Assembly: GCF_037975245.1 (NCBI RefSeq)
Contig: NC_092567.1
Span: forward strand, 20,335,376-20,399,375
From: Apostichopus japonicus
Taxonomy: Eukaryota; Echinodermata; Holothuroidea; Aspidochirotida; Stichopodidae
Reading direction: 5' to 3'
DNA: 64,000 bases
A program made the position numbers and the translations under genes. The notes beneath the pieces were generated by a model. That model made no database searches and was not told where the DNA came from. It saw nothing but the letters and a program-made list of their open reading frames with translations. Of the stretch, positions 25,501 through 35,470 are shown piece after piece; the stretch's first letter is position 1, and every line of letters starts with the position of its first letter.

Positions 25501-28500
25501 ATGTTTCTTTCCTCAAATGAATACAAATGAAACAAGAGCCCAAGGGCACTGTGGTTCCTTGCTTGGGGTATATGACAATACACATAATATTATCAAGCAA
25601 GATTGGGCTCAAAATAATCCAAGTAATTGTGGTCCTACATGTTCCCATAAAGTAACCAACACTATAGCCAACACTTTTGTGATCACAAAATGTGATCAGA
25701 TTTTTTATCAAAAGGCACTTTTGAGATCTAAATATGGCGTCGCAAATGTAAGAAATATAAGAGACCTACAAGTGAGACGTAAATATAGCATCAAAACTAT
25801 AAAAATTCAAACAATTTTTCTTTGCCCATTTTCTCCCCCGAAAATACTAGTTTTTTAACGTTAATTGACCTTTGGTGACCTCGGATCACATGACCGTTAA
25901 GTTTGAAAATATTCCCCTTTACCATTAGCAACTTGTCCAAAAATATCAACTGTGTCACACCTTGGCACTGGGGGTTATTGCAATAAATGTCTGAAAATTA
26001 ACTTTCACCTTGTATAACTTTGCACACGAAGGTCACACGGGTGTCAACCCATTGACATTTTTGATTGGAAGGTACCTTTGATATCCAAATCTAGCATCAA
26101 AACCAGAAATTTTCTTTTTTGTTCGTTTCCTCCCTAAATAAGCACATTTTTTCTAATGTGACCTTTGACCTTTTGACCTTGGTTTCAGATGTAGTTTTAT
26201 CCCCTGATTACAAAAAACAAAACGTAAAGTCTGTACAGCCATCCTAACTCCGACCGAAAAACTTTGACCCCATATAACTTCGCACAAAAAGGTCACACGG
26301 GGTCAACCTGATGACATTTAGGATCAGAAGGTACCTTTGACATCTGAAAATAGCATCAAAACTGTAAAAATCCACAAAACACTAAAAAGGTCACCAGAGG
26401 TCAAATTGAGGTCAAGGGTCACCCAGATGCGGGTCGACAATTGGATTACATTGAAGCAACTCCCAACCCTAACGGACAATTTGTTCTCAAGTTATCGCAA
26501 AAAATACTAGTTTTTTATCATTAATTGACCTTTGGTGACCTCGGATCACATGACCGTTAAGTTTGAAAATATTCCCCTATACCATTTGCAACTTGTCTCA
26601 AAATATCAACTGTGTAACACCTTGGCACTGGGAGTTATTACACTAACTGTCTGAAAATTAACTTTGACCTCATATAACTTAACATACAAAGGTCACCTTG
26701 GGTCAATTTATTGACATTTTTGATTGATGAGACCTAAATTAGAGCATCAAACTATAAAAATTCAAACATGTTTTTCTTTGCCCATTTTCTACCCCCAAAA
26801 TACTAGTTTTTTGACATTAATTGACCTTTGGTGACCTCGGATCACATGACCGGTAAGTTTGAAAATATTCCCCTATACCATTTGCAACTTGTCCAAAAAT
26901 ATCAACCATATCACACCTTGGAACTGGGAGTTGTTGCATTAAATGTCTGAAAATTAACTTTGACCTCGTATAACTTCGCACACGAAGGTCACACGGGTGT
27001 CAACCAATTGACATATTTGATCGGAAGGTACCTTTGATATCCAAATCTAGCATCAAAACCAAACATTTTCTTTTTTGCTCGTTTCCTCCCAAAATAAGCA
27101 CATTTTTTCTAATGTGACCTTTGACCTTTTGACCTTGGTTTCAGATGTAGTTTAATCTCCTGATTCCAAAAATCAAAACGAAAAGTCTGTACAACCATCC
27201 TAACTCCGACCGAAAAACTTTGACCCCATATAACTTCGCACATAAAGGTCACACGGGGTCAACCTATTGACATTTATGATCAGAAGGTACCTTTGACATC
27301 TGAAAATAGCATCGAAACTGTAAAAATCCCAAAAACACGAAAAGGTCACCAGAGGTCAAATTGAGGTCAAGGGTCACCCAGATGCGGGTCGACAATTGGA
27401 TTACATTGAGGCAACTCCCAACCCTAACAGACATTTCGTTCTCAAGTTATTGCAAAAATACTAGTTTTTTATCATTAATTGACCTTTGGTGACCTCGGAT
27501 CACATGACCGTTAAGTTTGAAAATGCTCCCCTAACCAGTTCACAACTTGTCCCAAAATATCAATCTTGTCGCACATTGGCACTGGGAGTTATTGCAGTTT
27601 TAATATTTTCGGTTTTTGGACCATAACTGACCTTTGGTGACCTTTGTGGGCACCAGAAACAATAGGGCACACCCTCTCCATATGGCGAATCTATAGTCCA
27701 AGTTTGGCCTCAATCCAACATTCCCTTATTGAGATAGAGCGTACCCAAGCAAGTGTCACAGACACACACACACACACACATACATACATACACACACACG
27801 CCAACCTGACTGCATAGGTTCCTTTTGCTAAAGCAAGGAACCAAAAAGGAAAGGTGTTTTTCAGTTCAATTACCATGACGACGTCGCTGCCTTGGCTGTT
27901 GCTAGATACATTCCTTAAATTCCACCAAGTTTTGAAAAACTGTATCTCCATGATAAAAATGCTCTTTAGGATGCGGTTTTGACCTAAGGCTTTATTGGAA
28001 TTCCCATCAATTTCTTTTTCTTGTAACTGTGAACTAACGGAATATCCCATTACGGACTACTTCTTACCATTAAAGGCATTGAAGACTCGCCCTACACCGC
28101 GTGCCGCAATCTGACAAAGTCAACTTTCCGTTGCTTGCAAGTGAAGTTTTTTTTGTGTCGCTACAAATTGCAGACAGTAATGAAACGTGATACCTTGTTA
28201 TCTTTAGCTGGACCTGAGATGTCCATCGCTGTATCGTTTGTACACTGTGCTGTGGGTATTGACCGCAGCTGTATGTACTGACTGTACACTAACTGTCTAA
28301 TAATTAACCGATGGTAGCAAGCTGTGTGTGTATTTTCTGGGATCCATGGTGGTGTTTAACACTTCTGTTACACCTCATTCGAAACTAGGTCAGATTACCG
28401 GCATTAGACATTTCTTTTGCGCGAGTCTTCACACCCTTTAAGACCCTTCATGTGCTGCATTACTCACAGATCGGTTTGACAGAGACGAAAATCTGCTGAT

Positions 28501-30911
28501 CAGTACAGCTTGGAGAACATCCACATCGTTAACAGCGATACAAGCCTGTCCAACGTACATCCTATGGAGAATGCAAATGAGAAATTCAAAGCAACACTTT
28601 CTAGAGGAAATCGGTTATAAATTAAAAGATATATGAATAGGATAAATATGGTAAATACAAGTTATGATATGGCCTGGACATAAAAATTGAGATGGCCTAA
28701 AAGTATCAACTATTACATCTGCACAGAATTGATATGTTTTATACACTGGGCAAACTTTTGAAATATCTGATTATTATAGTTCTTTACATAACTTTCTCAG
28801 ACACTCAGTTTCTGTTTATATTTATAATTAGATAAATATAATAAATACAAGTTATGATATGACCTGGCCAAAACAATTGAGTTGGCCTAAAGTATCAACT
28901 ATTACATCTGCACAGAATTGATATGTCTTATAGAATGGGCAAACTTTTGAAATACCTGATAATTATAGTTCTTTGCATAACTTTCTCCGACACTCAGTTT
29001 CGGTTTATATATATTCCTAATATAAATAATAGAAATAAAATGCAACTTCTTACCTTTGTTTACTTTACTTACATAGTTACTCAGTCTTTGTTGTTCACAG
29101 TATTGTTTTACACAGTACTGAGTCGATAGGGTATCTCTAACCTGTGTTAAACGTGAGGCACTTACACTGGACTGTTTCTGTGGTAATATGTAGTTTTGTA
29201 TATTTTCACAATTGGCCTGCCTTAGTAAGTTCCCTGTTGGCCTTCCATAGAGCACCATGCATAGAGACAGGGCTCCTCTCAGAGAAGTTTTATAAACAGG
29301 ATGTGAGTCATCCTGACAGGTACCCTCCTGCTACCAAGCTGTACCCCTTAGAGAATGGTGTCATTGAGCCAGGTGAAGTAATCCAGAGTTAACTGTTTGT
29401 CTTTGATTGTTTGCTTCTCAGGCCATACATGTATGTGTACTTGTTCTCATTGTTTCTAAGAAGATCAGTATTACTATTAGTGAGCAAGTGAGTAGGTTGT
29501 TTAGTGTGATGCCTGCTCATCTTGGTTCATGAATGTGGTCAGTGATGAATATATTGCAGCTAAACAACTTGGACGGTTTTCTGTTGTCATTTGCTTGGCT
29601 GTCCCACCCAAGGTCGCCCCCACCAGGCCCCCCCCCCAATAGTGCTTTGCAACATTTCCAATGGTTTATAATATGTATGAACATTAATATAAATGTGCCT
29701 AAAACTGGTCCATTAACCTAAAACATTGCAGATTTTTGACGGCTTCAAAAATCTAAAATTTTTTTATAAAACTTATTCAACTCTTACCCATAAATTTTGC
29801 CATATTTTCTTCTTTTCTCCACCAAGTCAAAGGTTAGACCCTGTAAAGTGGAAAGTAGAATTATTAAAAAAATAATATAAACATAGCGAATAAAACATGG
29901 ATTTGATAATGGAAACCAAGACTTAACATTTTCCAAATTTTTGAAAAAATGTCAAATTAGGGAAAAGTACTGAGTACTACATTGGCCAGCCATTCTATAA
30001 AATCAAATCAAAGCCTACAATCTGTAGAATTGCTAACTTTATATATATGCAGGGTTCCCCCTGGGTTATTGAGAATGTGAGGTGGAATCAGGGGCAGGGT
30101 GGAGTTTGGCTGAGGGTCACACAGCTGATAGCTGATCTTTCACAGATTTTCCTTTCTTAAACTATTTTTCTTCTAAAATATCCTTGAAATGTGAAACATT
30201 TAGAATGATTGCTTAACTTTCCATTTTCTCCAAAACGGTTAATCTGATAAATGGTAAATTGATAATCTAACCTTCGTATAGGAGAACATAGTTCCAAACA
30301 CAGGAATGGGTAGAGGTGCAGGAATACCATTTCTTACAAAGTAAAGCATCTTCCAATAATCTACCCTGTAAAATAAATAAACGCTGTCAGAAGGAATTTG
30401 TAAAATATCTGCTCTGAAAGTTAAAATATCAATGAACTGTAAAAGTTGTCTACTTTACAATGATTAATACCAAATACAAGTCATTAAATTAGGCAAATGT
30501 GCAATTTTAAGACCACCAACTCCTTCTAATTCTATGTCAAAAAACTGATCTAGACTATATATGCATTCAAGAATACCACAAATTTTCAGACACCCTCGAA
30601 AATTAATCATGCGGTAACAATAACTTTATACTACTTTCGATTACCTCTTGTTAAATTTTGAAGCTGTTATCAGTTTTATATACTAACAAAGTACTCAACC
30701 AATGCTAACTATTTTTCAGTATATTATTAGGCTAACTTTTTAAGACTACTACTGTACTAGTACAACGGAAGCAAAGGCCTATGCTTATTTGACAAGCGTC
30801 AAGCCTACACAAACTAAACACCCCTTTTCAGACTTACGCTAAATAGACAGCAACTATAGAGCCTAGCAGTGTGAGCGTAGTAGAATTGAAAAGAAGTTCG
30901 TAGATAGCCAT
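12076..30911 (-). CDS. Cytochrome P450, CYP3A-like, complete (13 exons, 524 aa)
   Basis: Exons on the minus strand: 30911-30838, 30365-30272, 29840-29788, 28561-28468, 24175-24059, 23117-23029, 22478-22330, 21331-21204, 20498-20346, 18531-18311, 17538-17398, 15937-15775, 12174-12076. All acceptors are AG and all donors GT; phases match and give 1,575 bases. Landmarks are an N-terminal membrane anchor (residues 1-25), a C-helix W126-x3-R130, an I-helix AGYETT (324-329), ExxR at E381-R384, a PERF motif near 436-439, and the haem loop PFGDGPRNCIG with the axial Cys462. Length and 13-exon layout fit the animal CYP3A family, ER-bound monooxygenases of drugs, steroids and dietary compounds. The substrate cannot be told. 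Exons 1-6 lie in the unique spacer, exons 7-13 in the left arm. Confidence 0.9.
12873..12947. repeat. Short minisatellite (AACATGTATATGCACATACTATGCACAAGG)
   Basis: Two to three units here, continuing at 14,736-14,815 after an inserted element. Not present in the right arm. Confidence 0.6.
12948..14735. mobile_element. Nested GGCGCGTATCC-terminal element, 1.8 kb
   Basis: Left end GGCGCGTATCCAGG, right end CCTGGATACGCACCTG, flanked by ATGCACA on both sides. It contains two further elements of the same style, near 13,625-14,035 (ends AGGCGTAGG / CCTACGCCT) and from about 14,142, plus a long pyrimidine tract at 14,560-14,690. Absent from the right arm. Confidence 0.55.
14907..15072 (+). pseudogene. 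Penelope-like element, C-terminal GIY-YIG fragment
   Basis: The frame reads FNLPNHTINDMSLQGIE and then SREWLWMQRLRTIQPHGLNI before a stop. The 'HFNLP...H.' start and 'R..WI..L.T..P.GLN' end are typical of the last part of the endonuclease domain of Penelope-like retroelements. It is 5'-truncated. About 300 bp downstream lies a hammerhead-like motif, as expected for such elements. Not expressed as a host gene. Confidence 0.55.
15085..15460 (+). repeat. Penelope-like 3' repeat, pyrimidine-rich
   Basis: A CT-rich run ending CCTCTGAAGAAGATC...GAAACGTCAGGCC. The same sequence recurs at 39,230-39,510 and reversed at 17,085-17,385, consistent with terminal repeats of a Penelope-like family. Confidence 0.5.
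15375..15413 (+). ncRNA. Hammerhead-ribozyme-like motif
   Basis: CTGAAGA (15,379-15,385) is followed by GATC (15,387-15,390), a 7-base loop and a second GATC that can pair with it. Then come GAAAC and GTC (15,402-15,409). CCT before and AGG after can form a short stem I. This is the order of a minimal type I hammerhead. An extra A before stem II and a near-absent stem III argue for weak or lost activity. Confidence 0.35.
15775..15937 (-). CDS. P450 exon 12: haem-binding loop
   Basis: Carries PFGDGPRNCIGMRLAMMEIK with the axial cysteine. It has no counterpart in the right arm. Confidence 0.95.
16479..16850. mobile_element. TTAA element (Kolobok/piggyBac-type MITE), 372 bp
   Basis: Bounded by TTAA on both sides; ends TTAAAGGGTGTGAAGACTCG and, inverted, TTAAAGGCATTGAAGACTCG (here with small changes). 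Other copies: 28,070-28,441, 52,328-52,703, 58,295-58,644 and a fragment at 109-187. The right arm has a single TTAA at the matching place (about 39,750), an empty site. Confidence 0.8.
17085..17385 (-). repeat. Penelope-like 3' repeat, reversed
   Basis: The minus strand reads the same pyrimidine-rich run and GAAACATCAGGCC end as 39,230-39,510. The hammerhead-like core has lost its stem II here. It lies just downstream of P450 exon 11. Confidence 0.5.
17398..17538 (-). CDS. P450 exon 11: PERF region
   Basis: Carries IPKGFRIFVPVYAIHHDP and EFQPER; the final Arg is split by the intron. Confidence 0.95.
18311..18531 (-). CDS. P450 exon 10: I-helix and ExxR
   Basis: Carries AGYETTNTAL (oxygen activation) and YLDCFVRESLRLFPP (ExxR). 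Confidence 0.95.
18642..19052. mobile_element. ATAGGCRTAGG-terminal element, 411 bp
   Basis: Ends CATAGGCATAGGAGG and CTCCTACGCCTATG. Exact 8-bp duplication GTGTCAGT at 18,634-18,641 and 19,053-19,060. G- and C-runs lie near both ends. Mirrored at 37,531-37,944. Confidence 0.75.
19360..19900. repeat. TA microsatellites bracketing two short inverted-repeat elements
   Basis: TA runs at about 19,360-19,380, 19,560-19,586 and 19,872-19,897. The first gap (19,381-19,560) begins TCACATA and ends TATGTGA. The second (about 19,590-19,870) has ends with 'ACCTTAGGTCGACA' and its inverse. The right arm (36,862-37,245) keeps the second element but not the first. Confidence 0.65.
20346..20498 (-). CDS. 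P450 exon 9
   Basis: Starts RMDILQLMADAHH, the conserved 'DFLQLM' segment, then an acidic linker, and ends TTEEIMAN before the I-helix. Confidence 0.9.
21204..21331 (-). CDS. P450 exon 8
   Basis: Continues exon 7 as FLVPGLGKLYDLLGVSVTD, matching the 'FPFL.P.L' segment of CYP3A. Confidence 0.85.
22018..22092. repeat. 15-bp minisatellite (CGATCACCTGTTTGG)
   Basis: About five units, several with the palindrome TGATCA, in the intron after P450 exon 7. The right arm has about three units (34,595-34,645). Confidence 0.7.
22330..22478 (-). CDS. P450 exon 7
   Basis: Contains FGSYSMEVVASVFFGLQVD and DDPF, then MKAILP. The donor GTAAGTAGG is also the one left in the right copy after its 25-bp deletion. 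Preceded by tandem copies of its own splice acceptor. Confidence 0.9.
22479..22740 (-). repeat. Tandem copies of the exon 7 splice acceptor
   Basis: On the minus strand the stretch TTTCCTTTGTCTTCCAG with the following exon start is repeated two or more times, about 100 bp apart, upstream of the true acceptor. The right arm has three extra copies (33,900-34,229). Confidence 0.7.
23029..23117 (-). CDS. P450 exon 6
   Basis: Encodes MNPLINECCDRLVRNIHKQM onward. This is the last exon that is not duplicated in the right arm. Confidence 0.8.
24059..24175 (-). CDS. P450 exon 5: C-helix
   Basis: Contains GHWKSVRNTVSPAFSGNKLK with the haem-propionate-contacting W-x3-R motif. Confidence 0.9.
24999..25368. 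mobile_element. CAGTGGCGTAGG element, 370 bp
   Basis: Starts CAGTGGCGTAGGAAGG and ends TTCCTACGCCCTT. Exact 9-bp duplication GGATGATGT at 24,990-24,998 and 25,369-25,377. The same family lies at 33,084-33,437 in the other direction. It lies in P450 intron 4. Confidence 0.8.
25531..27845. repeat. 2.3 kb repeat with ~957-bp higher-order units
   Basis: The block starting CTAGTTTTTT...TTAATTGACC recurs at about 25,846, 26,507, 26,804 and 27,461. The block TGACCTTTGACCTTTTGACC recurs at about 26,158 and 27,116. The larger period is therefore about 957 bp. The whole is bounded by GGTTCCTTGC near the start and GCAAGGAACC near the end. A (CA)n run sits near 27,765-27,800. It fills much of P450 intron 4. 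Confidence 0.75.
28070..28441. mobile_element. TTAA element in P450 intron 4
   Basis: A complete 372-bp copy of the TTAA family, bounded by TTAA at 28,070-28,073 and 28,438-28,441. It ends only 27 bp before exon 4. Confidence 0.8.
28468..28561 (-). CDS. P450 exon 4
   Basis: Encodes MYVGQACIAVNDVDVLQAVL and then SNRS, the beta-1/B-helix region. Confidence 0.85.
29788..29840 (-). CDS. P450 exon 3
   Basis: Encodes GLTFDLVEKRRKYGKIYG, matching the A-helix 'KYGK' region of CYP3 proteins. Confidence 0.85.
30272..30365 (-). CDS. P450 exon 2: proline-rich hinge
   Basis: Contains YFVRNGIPAPLPIPVFGT, the conserved hinge after the anchor. The donor is the weaker GTTAGA. Confidence 0.85.
30838..30911 (-). 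CDS. P450 exon 1: membrane anchor
   Basis: Starts MAIYELLFNSTTLTLLGSIV, a short luminal end followed by a hydrophobic helix, as in microsomal P450s. The donor is GTAAGT. Confidence 0.8.
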
Positions 30912-31048
30912 TCTGATAATATACTGTTAAACTTCACAAGTACTGAGTGTGAAAACCGTTGGTCTTCTTTGGCAAAACAATAGAATCTTTCTTTTCCAGT
31001 CGTTGAGCACTTCATTACTTATTCTCTTCGGCTTCACTAATATTGGTA

Positions 31049-31072
31049 ATGTTTACATCGATATTGCGCAAT
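31049..31072. promoter_or_regulatory. C/EBP-like palindrome next to a forkhead-like site, P450 promoter
   Basis: ATTGCGCAAT (31,063-31,072) is a perfect C/EBP palindrome about 150 bp upstream of the P450 start codon. TGTTTACAT just beside it matches the FOXA-type consensus. Both factors drive digestive-tract P450 genes in vertebrates; function here is inference. Confidence 0.35.
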
Positions 31073-31342
31073 AGCTGTTTAAAACTGTGTGGTATTTATG
31101 GAACGCCGAAAGTTTCAAGTGTACGATGATTAGGCATACGTATTCGTATATACGGCTCTGGGCTTACGTAAAAACTTACGAGTATGGTGTAAAAGCATAC
31201 GATGGTGATGTAAAGTTAAACGTTCATGATGTAAAATATACCTTCATGGTGAAAAAAAGGTGATGAACTCTAATTATGCATTCGTTATGTCAACAAAATT
31301 CACGCTTATGATGTACAAAGGTATAAGATGGTAAGATGGGTT

Positions 31343-31769
31343 GGATGGATGGATGGATGGATGGATGGATGGATGGATGGATGGATGGATGGATGGATGG
31401 ATGGATGGATGGATGGATGGATGGATGGATGGATGGATGGATGGATGGATGGATGGATGGATGGATGGATGGATGGATGGATGGATGGATGGATGGATGG
31501 ATGGATGGATGGATGGATGGATGGATGGATGGATGGATGGATGGATGGATGGATGGATGGATGGATGGATGGATGGATGGATGGATGGATGGATGGATGG
31601 ATGGATGGATGGATGGATGGATGGATGGATGGATGGATGGATGGATGGATGGATGGATGGATGGATGGATGGATGGATGGATGGATGGATGGATGGATGG
31701 ATGGATGGATGGATGGATGGATGGATGGATGGATGGATGGATGGATGGATGGATGGATGGATGGATGGA
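31343..31769. repeat. (GGAT)n microsatellite, ~107 units
   Basis: A pure uninterrupted tetranucleotide array. Open frames on both strands through it are by-products of the repeat. It lies about 430 bp upstream of the P450 start. Confidence 0.99.
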
Positions 31770-32958
31770 CAAGCTATTAGTGAACAACTTAGAGAATAAA
31801 ATAAAGTAAGCAGAACCAGAACTGTAACAGAAGCATTTCAATGTGTTCCAATATCCAAATTCTAGCGAATCTTCTGACACGTTTATAGCCTACATGGATA
31901 AAATGTCACCCACATACAAATCGGGTGTAATTTCAGTTTCGTTAGATTGTCTTTAAGCACATTTTCTCATCATTTTTCTTGTATTAGAATAGACTTTGGC
32001 AAATCATATGTGAAATAAAGCATAAATGGTATTTTGTGTGAAATAGACTAATATGAGTGAAATGAAATCAGGGATATGTTAATGCATGGGCTATCTGTCG
32101 CTTTTCTTTTTTCTTTTCACGTCAACTTTTTGTTAAGTTGTTTTGACGATAAAGTACCTTTCATCTCCTTCTCTAACATACATACAATTTGTGCGTAGAA
32201 ACGCAGAAAATAGTATTTGATGTGAATATTCAGTCCTAAATTTTCACTCCAAGAGCTAATGAATAACCAGTAGATTTTCACCCGAATATATATAATACGT
32301 TGTACTGTAAATACCAAATAGACCATACACAGTGAATTGACACTCTAAATACCGAAGAAACTCTACCAGGATGAGGTTTCTAGGATATTGACTCTAATTA
32401 GAGTTGAATTCACTCTGATCAGAGGATCGAACTCTAGGTCAATTTACCAATTTCCAATCTGTTAATTATACAATTTGCTCCAATCCATCCTGATCGTGTC
32501 GAAAGCTTGATAATTTATTGTGAATGATCTCAATGATCGTAAATATTTGGTCTATGGTAAAATGTGTGCACGCGGCGGACAGCAGGGGAAGTAATGAGTA
32601 ATATTCCCTTCCTGCACACGCCCACCCCCGCCTCTTCTCCCCTCCATTCAAAAATGGGCTCCACCGTCCCTGCTTTGGCCGATGTAATTCGGAATATTCC
32701 TTTTTGAAATAATTGTGTCAGACAAAATGTCCTGTTTTATATTTTCCATTTTCATTTCTTTAAGTCTATCACTACTGGTGTGATTTTGGTGGGCTAACTT
32801 AAGCTGATCGTTTAACCAGGTGACTTTATATCATTCTCTTTTAACAATTTATATGTTGATTTAACTGAATTTACTTATTTTGTGAATCACTGTTGCCAGT
32901 GATAGTTGATGTTTCCTAGGGCATTTTTCGTTAACTTCGTCCTTTATCTATTTATTGT

Positions 32959-33506
32959 AAGAAACGGGCATCCAAGCGAGAGAAGAGGAAGGCATTAGTC
33001 TCACCACCTGACACTACTTTCATCTGCGACACCTGCACGAAAGACTGCCACTCCAGGATTGGCCTTTACAGTCACGGCAGATCAAGGGCGTAGGAACCGG
33101 GGGCTGGGGGCGCCAGCCCCCCCCCCCCGGTGAAAAATATGGGGGGCGGAAGTATTGTTCCGCCCCCCCCCCCGCTCCGCAAGTCAGAAAACCCCTTTTT
33201 CATTTCCAAATGAGAAAAAAATCTCATTTGAAGCACCAAATTGCATCTAAGGCTAGGTGAAAATGCAAAATTCTTTACAAAATGGAGTGGGTGTTGAAGT
33301 GTGCTATATTGCACCAAATTGCATCTTGAGGCCACCTGGAAATGCAAAAAACAACCCCTCCCCTTACACCCCTCCCCCAGGCCGGCCATCAGTCTTCAGC
33401 CCCCCCCCCCACTCAAAAGTACCTTCCTACGCCACTGCACGGCAGATCGTGTTCTTCAGCAGCAAGGCGCAACCCATCGTCTTCTGAGACGGACGGAGGC
33501 CAATGA
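32959..33506 (+). pseudogene. LINE 3' end, interrupted by a small element
   Basis: The frame reads KRASKREKRKALVSPPD, then FICDTCTKDCHSRIGLYSHG. It resumes after an insertion as RSCSSAARRNPSSSE and stops at 33,504-33,506. The 'C..C.RDCHSRIGL.SH.R.C' motif is the usual end of the reverse-transcriptase protein in several LINE families. It is 5'-truncated near 32,955. Confidence 0.6.
33084..33437. mobile_element. CAGTGGCGTAGG element inside the LINE end, 354 bp
   Basis: Ends AAGGGCGTAGGAACC and TCCTACGCCACTG. Exact duplication CACGGCAGATC at 33,073-33,083 and 33,438-33,448. Removing one copy restores the LINE frame, which fixes the insertion boundaries. Confidence 0.85.
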
Positions 33507-33899
33507 ATGACTACGTTTACAAGACTATATTATATGATGCTTAGATGATTACATGATGCAATACTTTCAGTTGTTTATACATCATACAAGTCATAATTAA
33601 GGCAGGCGTGCGCGTTTAGACTATTTTAGATACTTTAATAGCCCTTCACGAAAACTTCACTTTCTTCCAGAAAGGACCCATCTTGCAGACTTGAACTTAA
33701 CAGGTATATTGTTGTGTAAAGGGGATGTATTGCAACAGTTTTCTTTAATACAATGGAATCATAGTTATAATTTTTATAAAAGACAAAATTCAGATCCTTA
33801 AAAAAACAATGCTTCACAAATGAAAAATCGATAGGAACATTGCAAAAATAAAAAAGTTTATATATCAGAAATAAAATATTTTGTTGTTTTGTTGTTGTT

Positions 33900-34229
33900 T
33901 TTTTGGCATTATTCTTTTGTCTCCTGTCTTTGAGTAGTTATAGTTCTAGGCTAAATATTGTGATTTTTACTATCAGAAATATAACATTGCTTTTTTTTTT
34001 TTTGTTCTTTTCTTTTTATTCCTTTGTCTTCCAGTCTCTGTGGTAGTTAAAGTCCTAGGATAAAGTTGTGATTTATACTATCAGAAATAAAAAGATAAAA
34101 AAGTATTGTTTTTTGGTTTATTTCTTTTGTATTCCAGTCTCTGTGGTAGTTGGATAAAATTGTGATTTATACTATCAGAAATACAAAAAAAAAAATAATG
34201 TTTATTTGTTTATTTCCTTTGTCTTCCAG
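33900..34229 (+). repeat. Tandem decoy splice acceptors before P450 exon 7 copy
   Basis: Units of about 100 bp, each with CTTTGTCTTCCAGTCTCT(G/T)TGG or a close form, precede the true exon start at 34,230. Confidence 0.75.
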
Positions 34230-34353
34230 TCTCTTTGGCAGTTATAGCATGGAGGTCGTTGCTTCAGTGTTCTTTGGTTTACAGGTTGATTGCCAGAGTA
34301 ATTCCGACGATCCGTTTACCAAACACGCCAGGGAAGCATTCCGCAATGCCTTT
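34230..34353 (+). pseudogene. P450 copy exon 7 (25-bp deletion)
   Basis: Reads FGSYSMEVVASVFFGLQVD. The segment that encodes TMKAILP in the left gene is gone, so exon 8 follows in the wrong frame. Confidence 0.9.
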
Positions 34354-35342
34354 GTAAGTAGGCTAGTACTGAGTTTACACTTCCCCATCACCAGTGTTTC
34401 AACGGAGGAGGAAAGAAGAGTATCCACTCAGAGGGATGAATTGCCAGCATCTCCATCCCTCGAGCAGATCATTTTTTTGGAACCCCCAGACTTCTTTTCG
34501 TATTTGATCCTCCGATCTTAACAATCCAAAACCACAAATATTCCACTCTACGGTTTTCATAAACGTTCACATTGGATCCTCCGAGGGCAACCACCTGATC
34601 ACCAGACTGGTGATCGCCAAACAGGTGATCAGCAAACAGGAAGATGTAAAGAGCGTTAAGATACAACATTGTTGCAATAAGATAACAAGGGCCAAACCGG
34701 TTTTGATGTCATATGTTAAAGTAAACTCGGGTCAACTCCGTGACTGACCCACATAGCTTTCACCCGTGTTATTTTGATCTCAAGCTCAGGACCTGATCGT
34801 AGACTACATATAGAGGTGGGGGATGGAGTGGGAAGGTGGCAGATCTCAGTGTCCGATCCTGGGCGTGAGACCTTCCAGACTGGGAAGCCGATCTCGAGTG
34901 GAAGATCAGTTCTGTATATTTCGGACAAGCCTGTGTCTGTCTTCAGCGCAAAAAAAGTAAACTGAAGTTAGCAAGCAAAAACAAGCAGCCATTGTACACA
35001 GAATTAGAATATTTACAATGTCGTGTTTTCCTAGTTTCCTCAGCAAATCTGAAAGGAAAACTTGGGTACAAACCAAACTCAATGAGAAAGTTCTTTCAGA
35101 AGAATACTATAAAAAAAATAATGATAAAAAAAATTAATTAAACAAAATTAAACAAAATTGCAGTTTGATTTTTCTATAGGAGACCTGTTTCAAAATTGCA
35201 AGGAAAAATGTTCAATGTTGATGTTGGTTTGATGCTCAGGTGCAACAACAAAAATGAAATTTATCCAAGATAGTGAACACTGATGTTGTAAGTTTGGGGG
35301 CTGATGCAGACGATATTTGACGTTTATTTTTCAACCCCGCAG

Positions 35343-35470
35343 TTTTGGTACAGGGTCTGCCCAAACTGTATGATTTGCTTGGCGTGCCCGTTACTGACCC
35401 TAAAATCAAACGTTTCTTCTTGGGTGTAATCGCCAAAGCGTTGGAACTTCGAGAGAAAGGAGAGGTTAAG
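35343..35470 (+). pseudogene. P450 copy exon 8
   Basis: 128 bp as in the left gene; reads LVQGLPKLYDLLGVPVTD in the ancestral frame. Acceptor and donor are kept. Confidence 0.85.

Noticed and set aside
31290-31880. Long open frames (about 150-196 codons) of repeating MDGW or IHPS
   Set aside because: They are produced by the (GGAT)n array in every frame and carry no other sequence.
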